Below are positions 1 to 13,997 of a stretch of 64,000 bases of DNA, one piece after another. Numbering within the stretch: the first letter of the stretch is position 1; every line of letters begins with the position of its first letter. Under the pieces are notes generated by a model. That model had not been told where the DNA came from and ran no database searches. It saw only the letters and a program-made list of their open reading frames with translations. The translations under genes were made by a program, and so were the position numbers. This stretch comes from Labedella populi (GTDB lineage Bacteria; Actinomycetota; Actinomycetes; Actinomycetales; Microbacteriaceae), in the NCBI RefSeq assembly GCF_004078655.1, contig NZ_RZNC01000006.1:1-64000 (forward strand). Direction: 5' to 3'.

Positions 1-754
1 CCGGCTCGCACGTCGCGGGCGGCGGCAGCGACGGGTCGTCGACGAGGAAGTTCGTCGCCCGGTCGTCGCCGCGCTCGTCCTCGTCGCCGACCGTCACCGT
101 GTAGGTCACCGTCTCGACCTGTCCCGCGGCGAGCTCGCCCGTGACGGTGAAGACGCCCTGCTCCACGTCGCTCACCGAGAGCGCGTCGTCGGAGGCCGCG
201 GGGTTCGTCGTGAGCGTCGCGTCGTCGAGCACACCCGTGAGGTTGTCCGACTTGTCCACGGAAACCGGGCCCCGGCCCTGGTTGTCGAACGTGATCGTGT
301 ACGTCAGCGTCGTGCCCGGAACGATCGGATCGCTCGATGCCTCGACGGCCTTCGAGACGAGAAGCCGCCCGATCGGCGTGAGCGTGCAGTCCGGACGCTC
401 CGCGTCCGTCGGCTGACACACCGGCTCCTCCGGAACCGGCGGAACCTCCCCGTCCACCGGCTTCAACAGGAAGTTCGCCGCGACGTCATCGCCACGCTCA
501 CCGTCCGCCCGGACCGTCGCCGAATACGTGATCGTCGTCGACGCACCCGCGTCGAGCGAACCCGTCACCGCGATCCGTGCACCATCACGCACGACGGTGA
601 GCACACCCGAGCTCGGCTCCGTCGTGACATCCGCGTCATCGAGCACATGTGTGAGGTCGTCGACCTCGTTCACCGTGCCCGCACCCTGCCCGATGTTCTC
701 GAAGTGCAGCGTGTACGTGAGCACCGTGCCCTCGGCCACCGGAGACTCCGACTG
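1..754 (-). pseudogene. 3' continuation of the repeat adhesin, out of frame and cut by the window edge
   Basis: Reading the minus strand in the frame that starts near 751, the protein resumes with SESPVAEGTVLTYTLHFEN, then the repeat signature DDLTHVLDDADV, and later a further full repeat with KAVEASSDPIVPGTTLTYTI and SDNLTGVLDDATL. These are the sixth and seventh copies of the DUF11-like repeat of the gene that begins at 4755. The frame differs from that of the upstream part, so without correction they are not translated. The gene runs off the left edge, so a C-terminal anchor cannot be judged. The loss could be a real mutation or an assembly fault in repetitive DNA. Confidence 0.8.
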
Positions 755-3700
755 CTCGTGCAGTTCGGATCATCCGACGCGCACTCCTCGTCGACGGTCG
801 GCGGAACGTCGTCCGTCTCCCGGAGGAAGTTGCCGAGGTGGTTGTCACCCCGCGAACCATCGGGTGACACGGTCACCGCATAGGTGACCGTCACCGTCTG
901 ACCGACCGCGAGCGAGCCCGTCACGACGAGTGAATCCGTACCGAGCACCGGAGACAGTGCGTCATCGGAGGACACCGGCGACACGGTCACGGCCGCGTCA
1001 TCGAGGACGCGGGCGAGATAGTCCGTGAAGTCCACCGGGCCGACCGCCAGGCCGTCGTTCGTGAACGTGAGCGTGTAGGTGAGCACGTCACCGGCATCGA
1101 CGGACGTGCCGGACGCGGGGTCGACCGACTTCGACGAGGTCACGCGCGGGAGGTCCGTCACCGTGCAGTCGGTGCTGCCGGGAGCACACTCGGTCGGAGG
1201 CTCCTCGGAGCGGTCGCTCACGAGGAAGTTCGCCGCCCGATTGTCCCCGCGCGCATCCTCCTCGTTGACCGTGACAGCGTAGGTCACCGTCGCCGCGCCA
1301 CCGGCACCGAGCGTGCCCGAGAGGGAGAAGATGCCATCGACCACGGGCGAGGCGACGACGGCCCCGTCACCGGTGACCGCGGGAGCCGTCGTGAGAGTCG
1401 CGTCGTCGAGGACTCCCGTGAGGTTGTCGGAGCGCGAGACGGTGCCGGTCGCCGCCCCCGAGTTGGTGACGGTGATCGTGTACTCGAGTGTCGTGCCGGG
1501 CACGATCGGCTCGGCGGAGGCCACGACGGACTTCGTGTAGCTCAGCTGCGGGATCTCGTTGACCGTGCAATCGGGCGCGTCGGGATCCGCGGGGACGCAC
1601 TCGAGCTCCTCGGGGACGTCCCGGCCGAGGACGTTGAGCGCACGGTTGTCTCCCCGCTCGCCGTCGGGTCGGACCGTCACGGTGTACGTGACGGTGCCGA
1701 TCGCGCCGGCGGGGACGGAGCCCGTGATGACGATCCGGTTCCCGTCGCGCGCGGCGGTGAGTCCGGCGCTGGCGGAGATCGCGCCCATCACGTCCGCGTC
1801 GTCGAGCACGGCGGTGAGGTCGTCGAAGGTGTCGACGTCCGCGGCTGCCTCACCGTCGTTGTCGAAGGACAGCGTGTAGGCGATCGTCGAGCCGGCGGCG
1901 AGCGGCGAGGACGACGGGACGGCGACCTTCCGCTGCGTCAAACTCGCTCCGGGGACCATGACCGAATCGCACGAGGCCCCGATCGCCTCGGAGTCCGGCA
2001 CGCACGCCGAGTTGGTCAGCATGCTGTCGCCCGCGCCCGTGTAGGTCACGGTATAGGTGAAGACGGCGGTCTGGCCCGCGGCGAGTGACCCGCTCCAGGA
2101 CAGCATCGGCGCGGAGTATGTCGGCCCGGTGATCGCTTCACCGTCGATCGTCGCGGTGATCGAGTCCACCTCGAACGTCGCGTCGTCGAGGACCTCCGAG
2201 AGGTCGTCGGAGAAGGACGCGGGAGCGGCCGCACTGTAGTCGCCCGGTCCCGCATTCGTGACCCGAACGGTGTAGGCGAGGGTCTCGCCGACGGCGGGCA
2301 GCTCGCTCGGGGTCGAACTCTTGCCGATCGAGAGGGCCGGAAGCTCGACCTCGACGACGGCACACGGTTCGCCCGTCACCGGATCGACGCCCTCCGCGGT
2401 GGGCGGACCACACGCGGGCGGGGCCGGCTGCTCGCCCGGGGGCGACGACGGGGCCCAGGCGACGTTGCGCATCTCGCCGTCGCCGTCGCGGTCGCGGAGA
2501 GTCACGGTGTACGTGATCGTCACGGCCTCGCCCGATGCGAGGGGACCCGTCCACGCGATCGTCGGTTCGGTATACGTCAGCTCACCGGCCGCAGAGCCGC
2601 CGACCGCCGCGGTCGCGTCACCGTTGTAGGCGGCGTCGTCGAGCACACCCGCGAGGTTGTCGGCGAGGTATGCGGGGGCGGACTCCGTGAAGTCCCCGTC
2701 ACCCGTGTTGGTCGCCGTGACGCTGTAGGTCACGGTGTCACCGGAACGGGAATCGCTCGTCGCCGTTGAGGTCTTCTCGATGTCGAGGGCGGGGAGCGGG
2801 CAGATCGCGCTCGGCCGGAACTGGGCGAGGAAGCCTTCCATCGGCTGGCCGCTCTTGAGTTGCACGACGATCTCGTTGGCACCCGCCTTCCAGTCGTCGC
2901 GGAGGCTCGTCTCCGCTCCGTTCCCGAGCTGGAATCCGGCGTACAGGTACTGGTTGGTTCCGGCTGGCGCCTGCGGCAGGCCGGTGGTCTTGCCGCTCTG
3001 TGGGACACCGTTGACGAAGACCTCCGCGACGTTGTTGTCGGCGTAGAAGCTCAGGTCGAGTTGGAGGGACTCCGGTGACACGTCGGGGTCGAGGACGAAG
3101 GCGTAGCGGTAGTACCAGTCACCCGTTGGACTGGTGGGATTCGTGATGGTCTGCTGCGAGATCCATTGGGCGTTGCCGTAGGGGCTCGCAGCCCACGCGG
3201 TGGGCACGATGTTGCCGACGTTGGCCGACGCCCACGTCTGACCGGCCGGGGGCATCTGCACCGGGTACGCACCCGTTCCGAACGGGCCGATGACATCCCA
3301 GTTGGCGTCCTTCGCGTTGTCGGGGAGGATTCCGCCCGTCGCGGCGTTGTAGCCCGTGTTGAAGATGTCACCGTCGGTCGTGCAGTCCACGAGGGGACCG
3401 GCCGTGGGCACGTCGAGCGTGACCTGGTAGTCCTCGACCTCACCGGAAGTCATGAGGCCCGTGGCCTGACCGGCGCTCGCGGCGTCCGCTGCGATACGCA
3501 GTCGCAGGAAGGTGCCGTTGGACGGGACGGCGTCCGCGGGAACGCTCCACGAGAGTGCGGCGGCTCCATTCGCGCACGGAACGACGCCGGAGCGCTCTCC
3601 GGTGTCGAACCGGCCGTTGCCATTCCAGTCGATCCAGCCCGCCACGTATCCGGTGCCCGTGCACGACGTTGTCGGGAGGGTGTAAAGGCCCCCAGGGTTG

Positions 3701-4755
3701 GCGGTGATCGGTGTCGGGACGACGCCATCGTCGCTCGTACCGTCGCCCGAGGCGTTCGTGCTGTAGAGGGGCGCGCCTTCCGACGTCGTCCGCGCGCCGA
3801 GACGAAGCGCCGGCTGGCCCTGCGTGCCGAGCGTGAAGGTCGAGTTGGACACGGCCGTCGTGCCGACCGGCACGGTGCCACCGGTCCAGGCCGGAGCGAT
3901 GAGGGCTCCGGCCGCGCCGTAGCTCGCGGGCGCGTCGCCGAAGTCCGAGCCGAGGACGACGCCGAGCGCGATGGCCGAGACGCCGCCGCCCTGAAGGGTC
4001 ACGGCCGCGCTCGTCGCGCCCTCCATGAACGCGACGGCCATCGGACCGGCACCCCCGGAGCACCACGGCCCGTTCGGCGTGAGCCGGAGCGTGCCGTTAG
4101 CGTTCAGGATGGCCTGCGTGCTCGTGGTGCAGGTGGCCGGTGCCCGGTAGCGGTCGATGATGCGCCACGTGGCCGCCTGGAGGGGACGGGCCTGGACGAA
4201 CTCGTTGCTGCCACTCTCGACGGTGCTCGTCTCCGCATCCGCCATCACGAGCCCCTGCAGTGGCACCGGCACACCGTCGAGGGTGACGGCGCAGCTGAAC
4301 GTGAACGTCGGGGCCGTCCCGGCGACGGCGTTCGCGATTCCCGAGACGAGCTGATTGTTCGTCCCCGTTCCCCCGATGTTGTAAAGGTCGTCAAGCCCGT
4401 CGCCCTGGAAGCTTCCCGGCCGGGTGGCGCGGATCTGCCCGGTGAGTCCGGTGATGGTGCAGGTGGTCGCGAGGGTCTGCCCATCGATCGTCCGTGTGTT
4501 CGTGCGGGAAGCGCCGTTCGCGATCGCCGTTCCCGCCGCTCCCCACTCGAACCAGTCGACACTGCCGCGATGCACTCCCGAGCCGCCGGAGGCGTAGCGC
4601 GCTTCAGCGGGAGTGGCCGTCACGAAGACGGTGAAGAGGCCGCTGACGACGGCCACGAGCGCCACGAGCGCCACGTACGGCAAAACACGGCGCTCGACGC
4701 TCGATCGCCCGTCTCGGCTGGCTCGGCGAAGTCGGCGGGGGACTGTGATCGGCAC
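670..4755 (-). CDS. secreted fibrillar adhesin with CshA-like, GEVED and DUF11-like repeat domains
   Basis: Surface protein expected to be exported and to project from the cell for attachment. The chosen GTG at 4755 has a GAGGGA ribosome site 7 nt upstream; a TTG nine codons earlier lacks one. A signal peptide of about 50 residues ends at ATPAEA/R. Next comes a CshA/CshB-adhesin-like region (RYASGGSGVHRGSVDWFEWG), a GEVED domain starting DFGDAPASYG and ending GEVEDYQV, and a region of about 190 residues resembling a beta-sandwich (NWDVIGPFG, DWYYRYAFVLDP). Then five DUF11-like repeats of about 130 residues follow, each with a K(S/T)xxP-type start, (L/V)xYT(I/L/V) and DDLxxVLDD(A). Near 754 the frame breaks and the last 27 residues before the stop at 670 are nonsense. 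The family assignment of the N-terminus is from memory of similar actinobacterial proteins. Confidence 0.75.
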   Translation of the reverse strand: MPITVPRRLRRASRDGRSSVERRVLPYVALVALVAVVSGLFTVFVTATPAEARYASGGSGVHRGSVDWFEWGAAGTAIANGASRTNTRTIDGQTLATTCTITGLTGQIRATRPGSFQGDGLDDLYNIGGTGTNNQLVSGIANAVAGTAPTFTFSCAVTLDGVPVPLQGLVMADAETSTVESGSNEFVQARPLQAATWRIIDRYRAPATCTTSTQAILNANGTLRLTPNGPWCSGGAGPMAVAFMEGATSAAVTLQGGGVSAIALGVVLGSDFGDAPASYGAAGALIAPAWTGGTVPVGTTAVSNSTFTLGTQGQPALRLGARTTSEGAPLYSTNASGDGTSDDGVVPTPITANPGGLYTLPTTSCTGTGYVAGWIDWNGNGRFDTGERSGVVPCANGAAALSWSVPADAVPSNGTFLRLRIAADAASAGQATGLMTSGEVEDYQVTLDVPTAGPLVDCTTDGDIFNTGYNAATGGILPDNAKDANWDVIGPFGTGAYPVQMPPAGQTWASANVGNIVPTAWAASPYGNAQWISQQTITNPTSPTGDWYYRYAFVLDPDVSPESLQLDLSFYADNNVAEVFVNGVPQSGKTTGLPQAPAGTNQYLYAGFQLGNGAETSLRDDWKAGANEIVVQLKSGQPMEGFLAQFRPSAICPLPALDIEKTSTATSDSRSGDTVTYSVTATNTGDGDFTESAPAYLADNLAGVLDDAAYNGDATAAVGGSAAGELTYTEPTIAWTGPLASGEAVTITYTVTLRDRDGDGEMRNVAWAPSSPPGEQPAPPACGPPTAEGVDPVTGEPCAVVEVELPALSIGKSSTPSELPAVGETLAYTVRVTNAGPGDYSAAAPASFSDDLSEVLDDATFEVDSITATIDGEAITGPTYSAPMLSWSGSLAAGQTAVFTYTVTYTGAGDSMLTNSACVPDSEAIGASCDSVMVPGASLTQRKVAVPSSSPLAAGSTIAYTLSFDNDGEAAADVDTFDDLTAVLDDADVMGAISASAGLTAARDGNRIVITGSVPAGAIGTVTYTVTVRPDGERGDNRALNVLGRDVPEELECVPADPDAPDCTVNEIPQLSYTKSVVASAEPIVPGTTLEYTITVTNSGAATGTVSRSDNLTGVLDDATLTTAPAVTGDGAVVASPVVDGIFSLSGTLGAGGAATVTYAVTVNEEDARGDNRAANFLVSDRSEEPPTECAPGSTDCTVTDLPRVTSSKSVDPASGTSVDAGDVLTYTLTFTNDGLAVGPVDFTDYLARVLDDAAVTVSPVSSDDALSPVLGTDSLVVTGSLAVGQTVTVTYAVTVSPDGSRGDNHLGNFLRETDDVPPTVDEECASDDPNCTSSRSLRWPRARCSRTRCTSRTSGRVRAR

Positions 4756-5094
4756 GGATTTTTCCCTCGGGGCAGGCGGCAAGGTCGGAGTACCGGCACG
4801 CGGATGCAGTGAGCACGCGATCAGGACACTCTCAGCAAGCTACTGGCGGCACCTCGCGAGCGACTCATGCGCGACCCCGACGCGAGGTCAAGACCACCCC
4901 CGAATCCACCCCGGCCGCACTCGAAGGCCCGGCCGCGAACGACTCGATGCCTCGACACGAACCGGCGGTCCGAGCGAGCACTCGACCACGAGACACGATC
5001 GACCCCGATTGACAAGGTCGTCGGGATTCGCGCCAACCGGCCGACGTTCGACCAGACTGGGAACGGAACGCCGCACACACACGAGGAGCACGTC
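4756..5094. other. intergenic region between divergent genes
   Basis: About 340 nt between the adhesin and the AI-2E-type gene. I see no coding frame with neighbour-like codon use and no strong hairpin. A perfect TTGACA lies at 5009-5014 on the plus strand, but no -10 element stands 16-18 nt behind it, so I do not call a promoter. The only clear signal is the GAGGAG ribosome site just before the start at 5095. Confidence 0.5.
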
Positions 5095-6243
5095 ATGGGT
5101 TGGTTCGATCACACGAGGAAGACCGCCGCACCGGACGAGAGCGCCAAACCGGGGGTGAAGCGGCCCGCCTCCGCCCTGTGGAGCGACGGCTTCGGTCGGC
5201 TCGGTACACGGAGCCTGCAGCTCATCGCGATCCTCATCGTCGTCATCGGCGTCGTCTACGTGATCACGCAATTGACGCTCGTCTTCATCCCCCTGTCGAT
5301 CGCCCTCATCCTCGCGGCCGCCTTCCACCCGTTCATGCACTGGATGAGGCGGAAGGGCGTGCCCTCGGCACTCGCGACCTGGATCTCGTTGCTCGCGATC
5401 GTCGTCGTCCTGGGCGGCGTCGGGTATCTCATCTATGTGGCGGTGCGGAATCAGCTCGACGAGCTCGTCGACTCCGCAGCTCAAGGCATCGACCAGCTGT
5501 ACGACTGGTTCCTCACCCTTCCGTTCGACATCAGCGAGGAGCAGATCTCCGGCTTCCGGGACAGTGCCGTCGATTTCCTGACGAGCAGCCAGTTCGGCAG
5601 CGGAGCGCTCGCCGGCGTCGGTGCGGCGAGCAACTTCCTCGTCGGCCTCTTCTTCATGGTCGTCGTGCTCTTCTACTTCCTGAAGGACGGGCCAGGCATC
5701 TGGGAGTTCATGCTGCGTCCGTTCGAGGGGCAGCAGTACGCGCGGGCGCGCCGCATCGGTGACAAGGCCGTCGACACGCTCGGCGGGTACGTCCGCGGCA
5801 CGGCGGCGGTCGCGGCCGTCGACGCGATCGGCATCGGCATCGTGCTCTTCGCCCTGCAGGTGCCGCTCGCGCTGCCCCTCGCGGTCATCGTCTTCGTGCT
5901 CGCGTTCATCCCACTCGTCGGAGCGACGCTCGCGGGAGCGCTCGCGGTCCTGGTCGCCCTCGTCGCGAACGACCCCATCACGGCCGTGTGGGTGCTCGTC
6001 GCCGTCGTCGGCGTCAACCAGCTCGAGGGCAACTTCCTGCAGCCGATCCTGATGGGACGCTCGCTCAAGCTGCACCCGCTCGTCATCCTCGTCGCGTTGA
6101 CCGCGGGAACGATCCTCGGCGGCATCGTCGGCGCGGTCCTGTCCGTGCCGATCGCCGCCGTCGCGTGGGGCGTCATCTCGGTCTGGAACGGCGAGCACGA
6201 GCCCGCTTGGCCCGCGAAGCAGAAGCGCCCCGAACCCCAGTAA
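5095..6243 (+). CDS. AI-2E family (YdiK/PerM-type) membrane transporter
   Basis: Polytopic membrane protein of 382 residues from the AI-2E exporter/PerM family. Members have been linked to export of the quorum signal AI-2 or to sodium/proton exchange, so the substrate is open. After a soluble N-terminus of about 40 residues come paired helices (LIAILIVVIGVVYVI, LVFIPLSIALILAAAF), a central helix (FLVGLFFMVVVLFYFLKDGP) carrying the conserved FYFLKDG, and a C-terminal helix cluster including the family motif ALxxxxNQLEGNFLQPxxMGR. The ATG at 5095 was preferred because GAGGAG lies 8 nt upstream and the preceding in-frame sequence is charged and low-quality. It stands alone and ends in a strong hairpin. 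Confidence 0.88.
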   Translation: MGWFDHTRKTAAPDESAKPGVKRPASALWSDGFGRLGTRSLQLIAILIVVIGVVYVITQLTLVFIPLSIALILAAAFHPFMHWMRRKGVPSALATWISLLAIVVVLGGVGYLIYVAVRNQLDELVDSAAQGIDQLYDWFLTLPFDISEEQISGFRDSAVDFLTSSQFGSGALAGVGAASNFLVGLFFMVVVLFYFLKDGPGIWEFMLRPFEGQQYARARRIGDKAVDTLGGYVRGTAAVAAVDAIGIGIVLFALQVPLALPLAVIVFVLAFIPLVGATLAGALAVLVALVANDPITAVWVLVAVVGVNQLEGNFLQPILMGRSLKLHPLVILVALTAGTILGGIVGAVLSVPIAAVAWGVISVWNGEHEPAWPAKQKRPEPQ

Positions 6244-6266
6244 CCCCACCCCCACCCCCTCTCCCC

Positions 6267-6318
6267 CCTGAACACTTCCTATGTGCACGAATTTTCGAGC
6301 ACATAGGAAGTGTTCAGG
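6267..6318. terminator. 20-bp-stem hairpin between convergent genes
   Basis: CCTGAACACTTCCTATGTGC at 6267-6286 is the exact reverse complement of 6299-6318, with a 12-nt A/T-rich loop in which CGA and TCG may pair further. It lies between the AI-2E-type gene and the TetR gene, which converge. The TetR stop codon (6314-6316) is inside the right arm. It probably stops transcription from both sides. There is no U-tract; C-rich and G-rich runs flank it instead. Confidence 0.75.
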
Positions 6319-6991
6319 AGGGGGAGGGGAGGCGGAGGATGAGGGAGAGGTAGTCGCGGAGGGCCGCGGCCATGTCGACGGCGTCGCGGTCGAAGAGCCA
6401 CTGGAGCTGGATGCCGTCCCAGAGCGCCACGATCGACGCCGCGGCACGTACCGGGTCGACTCCGTCGCGCAGGACGCCGAGTTCGCGCAGCGCGGTGAGC
6501 TCCTCGACGTAGTCCCGCCGCAGGTTCTCGAACCGCTCGACGAAGTACTCCCGACCCGGGTGATCGGCCGTCACCGCCTCTCCGGAGAGCACCGCGTACA
6601 ACTCGATGACGCCCGGGATACCGACGTTGGCTTCGGCTTGCGCCTCGATCGAGAGGGCGAAGCGCGCCGCGCGACCCCGGGCGCCCTCGCCGGCGCGCCG
6701 AGCGACCTCGTCGGGATCGGGCTCCGGCTCGACGTCGTCGCGTCGCGCGAGCACGGCCACGAGCAACGCCTCCTTCGACGGGAAGTAGTGCAGCAGGCTC
6801 GTCTGACTCATGCCCACGCGTTCCGCGACCTCGCGGAAGGATCCCGCCCGGTAGCCACGGCTCGCAAACACATCGAAGGCCGCGTCGATGATCGCGCGTC
6901 GCCGCTCCGCGGACTTCGCGTACGGCCCGCGGCGTCTCACCCCGGCACCGGGGGCGGGCGTTCGGACGGCACTGCCGTCGGGTGCGCTCAT
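6314..6991 (-). CDS. TetR-family transcriptional regulator of the galactoside operon
   Basis: DNA-binding repressor of 225 residues. The N-terminal helix-turn-helix spans roughly residues 25-70 (RRAIIDAAFDVFASRGY, FREVAERVGMSQTSLLHYF, PSKEALLVAVL), the classic TetR pattern. The C-terminal ligand domain includes REYFVERFENLR and ALWDGIQLQWLFD. The start is taken as the ATG at 6991 because the longer in-frame extension runs over the operator and promoter of the divergent operon. It is divergent from the sugar operon beginning at 7173, with a palindrome in the gap, so control of that operon is likely. The ligand is not known; a galactoside is a reasonable guess. Confidence 0.85.
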   Translation of the reverse strand: MSAPDGSAVRTPAPGAGVRRRGPYAKSAERRRAIIDAAFDVFASRGYRAGSFREVAERVGMSQTSLLHYFPSKEALLVAVLARRDDVEPEPDPDEVARRAGEGARGRAARFALSIEAQAEANVGIPGVIELYAVLSGEAVTADHPGREYFVERFENLRRDYVEELTALRELGVLRDGVDPVRAAASIVALWDGIQLQWLFDRDAVDMAAALRDYLSLILRLPSPS

Positions 6992-7079
6992 GACGTCACC
7001 GGCCTCTCGGTTTCGGGTTCCGTGGCGGTCGAAGGACGCACGCGCGAGCGGCGTCAGGCCGCCAGCGTAACGCAGATGA

Positions 7080-7101
7080 ATTTCGAGTGAGTACTCGAAT
7101 T
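7080..7101. promoter_or_regulatory. TetR-type operator next to the -10 of the galactoside operon
   Basis: TTCGAGT-GAGT-ACTCGAA (7082-7099) is a perfect 7-bp inverted repeat with a 4-nt spacer. It lies in the gap between the TetR gene and the binding-protein gene. A -10-like TAGCGT preceded by TGTGT follows at 7108-7113. A protein bound here would overlap the -35 zone of the operon. Confidence 0.7.
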
Positions 7102-7172
7102 CTGTGTTAGCGTGAGCGCACTCCGGCGCACCCGGTGCGTCAGCCCACACCACGATGAAGTGAAGAAGGCAG

Positions 7173-8518
7173 ATGAGACAACTCACTCGACGCCAAGCGC
7201 TGAGCCTCGGGCTCAGCGCGGGCGCCGCGGCATTCCTCTCCGGATGCGCGACGCCCGGCACGACGACCGTCAACACGGCCCCCACGATCGGGGCCGCTCC
7301 TCCCGGCGAGACCGTCCGATTGACCTACTGGGCGTGGCTCAAAGACGCCCAGAAGGTCGCGGACGTCTGGAACGCCCAGAATCCGGACATCCAGGTCGAC
7401 GTCGTCTGGATCCCGGGCGGCAACGACGGGGGCTACCAGAAGATGTACTCGGCCCTCGCGGCCGGGGGCGGTCCCGACATCGCCCAGGTCGAGATGCGCA
7501 CGGTTCCCGAGTTCCTGCTCGTGAACGGCCTCGTCGACCTCTCGCGCTACGGCGCCGACGAGTACGCCGAGCTCTACGACGAGACCCTCTGGAACCAGGT
7601 CACCTTCCAGGGCAGCGTCTTCGCGATCCCGCAGGACTCGGGACCGATGGGCTTCTACTACCAGCCAGAGCTCCTCGAGACGGTGGGTGCACAAGCGCCC
7701 GCGACATGGGACGAGTGGGCGGACGTCGCCCGTGAGCTCCGAGCAGCCGGAGGCGTCTACCTCGAGAGCTTCCCCGTGGCCGACGCGTCGACCTTCACCG
7801 CCTTCGCCACTCAGGCCGGCGCCCGCTGGCTCTCGACGGAGGAGGACGGCTGGGTCATCAATATGACGGACGAGGCGACCCTCGAGGTCGCCCGTTTCTT
7901 CGACGCGGCGATCGACGAGGACCTCGTCGACACCGCGAACGCCCCGTACTCCCCCGGATGGTTCGCCGCGGCGGCCGACGGGAAGATCGCGGCGTGCACG
8001 AGCGCGAGCTGGGGCGATGCCCTCATCGAGGGCATCAGCGGCGGTGAGGGCAAGTGGCGCGTCGCACCCATGCAACGCTGGTCGCTCGAGAACAGCTTCG
8101 GCTCGAGCTTCCTCGGCGGTTCCACCGCCGCGATCCTCGCGAACTCGAAGCACCCACGGGAGGCTCTCGAATTCTCCGTGTGGATGACGACCACGCAAGA
8201 GGGCATCGACGCGATGATCACGAACAGCGGCATCGGGTGGTCGCCCGCGAAGGACGAGATCGGATCCGTGCGCGAGGGTGCCGGCTCCGACTTCTTCGGC
8301 GGGCAGGCCTACAACACGGAGGTCTTCGAACCCGCGACGCGCCAGCAGAACACCGACTGGTCGTGGTGGCCGATCACGCAGCAGTCCTTCAACATCCTGT
8401 CGGACGGCTTCCGCCGAAAGGCCGCGGGCGTCAGCCTCGTCGACTCCGTCGCGACGGCCGAGCAGCAGATCATGACGGCGTTCCGCAACAAGGGCCTCAC
8501 GATCCGGAAGGCGGACTC

Positions 8519-8522
<4 letters not shown>
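7173..8522 (+). CDS. sugar ABC transporter substrate-binding lipoprotein
   Basis: Extracytoplasmic binding protein of 449 residues, family 1 (maltose/multiple-sugar type). The N-terminus MRQLTRRQALSLGLSAG has a twin-arginine-like pair and ends in the lipobox LSGC, so the mature protein is a lipoprotein anchored at Cys. Typical features are VRLTYWAWLKDAQKVADVWN near the start and the C-terminal W-rich ligand region (NTDWSWWPITQQSFN). The ribosome site GAAGAAGG lies just upstream. It is first in an operon with two permeases and a beta-galactosidase, overlapping the next gene by ATGA, so the ligand is probably a beta-galactoside. Confidence 0.93.
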
Positions 8523-13586
<5,064 letters not shown>

Positions 13587-13609
13587 ACGGACGAGGTCGC
13601 CACGTCTGG

Positions 13610-13621
13610 CAGGATCGGGGC
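13610..13621 (+). promoter_or_regulatory. possible leaderless promoter: -10-like hexamer 6 nt before GTG
   Basis: CAGGAT at 13610-13615 is followed by six bases and the GTG at 13622, leaving no room for a Shine-Dalgarno site on a transcript starting 6-7 nt after the hexamer. The same spacing is seen at several other starts in the window. The hexamer deviates from TANNNT in its first base, so this is one of the weaker members. Confidence 0.4.
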
Positions 13622-13975
13622 GTGACTTCGACTCTCCCCTCCCTCGACGGCCGCGTCTTCACGATGGTCTCGTCGACGACCTCCGTGGTCGACCCGGATG
13701 CCCCGAGCGTGTTCCGCTACTTCGAGGCCGACGGAATGATCTGGGGTGACTACACCGGCGACACCGTGACGATCGGCCGCTTCGTGGGCACCCGGACGGA
13801 CGACACGATCTGGGTCTCGTTCGTGCACGTGCTCGCGTCGGACGGAAGCGTCGTCACGGGCGACGGGGAGAGCGAGATCGAGCTCACGGACGACGGGATG
13901 CTCCGCCTCGTCGAGCACTACGAGATGCACGGAGCCCCGCAGCTGAGCGTGTGCGTCGAGGCCCCCGCGGCCTGA
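13622..13975 (+). CDS. small soluble protein of the family often mislabelled N-acetylglutamate synthase
   Basis: Protein of 117 residues, all beta in appearance, with the pattern LDGRxFxxVSSTxxxVDPDxPSVFRYxExDGMIWGDYTGDTVxxGRFVG and a final DDGMLRLVEHYEM. I recognise this as the short family that databases often call N-acetylglutamate synthase without evidence; no acetyltransferase motif is present. GTG start at 13622, 35 nt after the beta-galactosidase, may have its own leaderless promoter. It converges with the Lrp-type gene. Function unknown; lipocalin-like binding or a stress role are only guesses. Confidence 0.7.
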   Translation: MTSTLPSLDGRVFTMVSSTTSVVDPDAPSVFRYFEADGMIWGDYTGDTVTIGRFVGTRTDDTIWVSFVHVLASDGSVVTGDGESEIELTDDGMLRLVEHYEMHGAPQLSVCVEAPAA

Positions 13976-13997
13976 ACGGCGACGGGCTCAGCGGCCG

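Noticed and set aside
3166-4812. Long open frame on the plus strand antisense to the adhesin
   Set aside because: Arg/Gly-rich translation without any recognisable motif; a by-product of the GC-rich codon pattern of the adhesin gene on the other strand. The same holds for the many long antisense frames over the transporter, lacZ and uvrA-like genes.
5009-5037. Promoter with TTGACA upstream of the AI-2E-type gene
   Set aside because: No acceptable -10 element at 16-18 nt distance.
13622-13975. N-acetylglutamate synthase
   Set aside because: The database name for this small family is not supported; there is no GNAT fold or acetyl-CoA motif.
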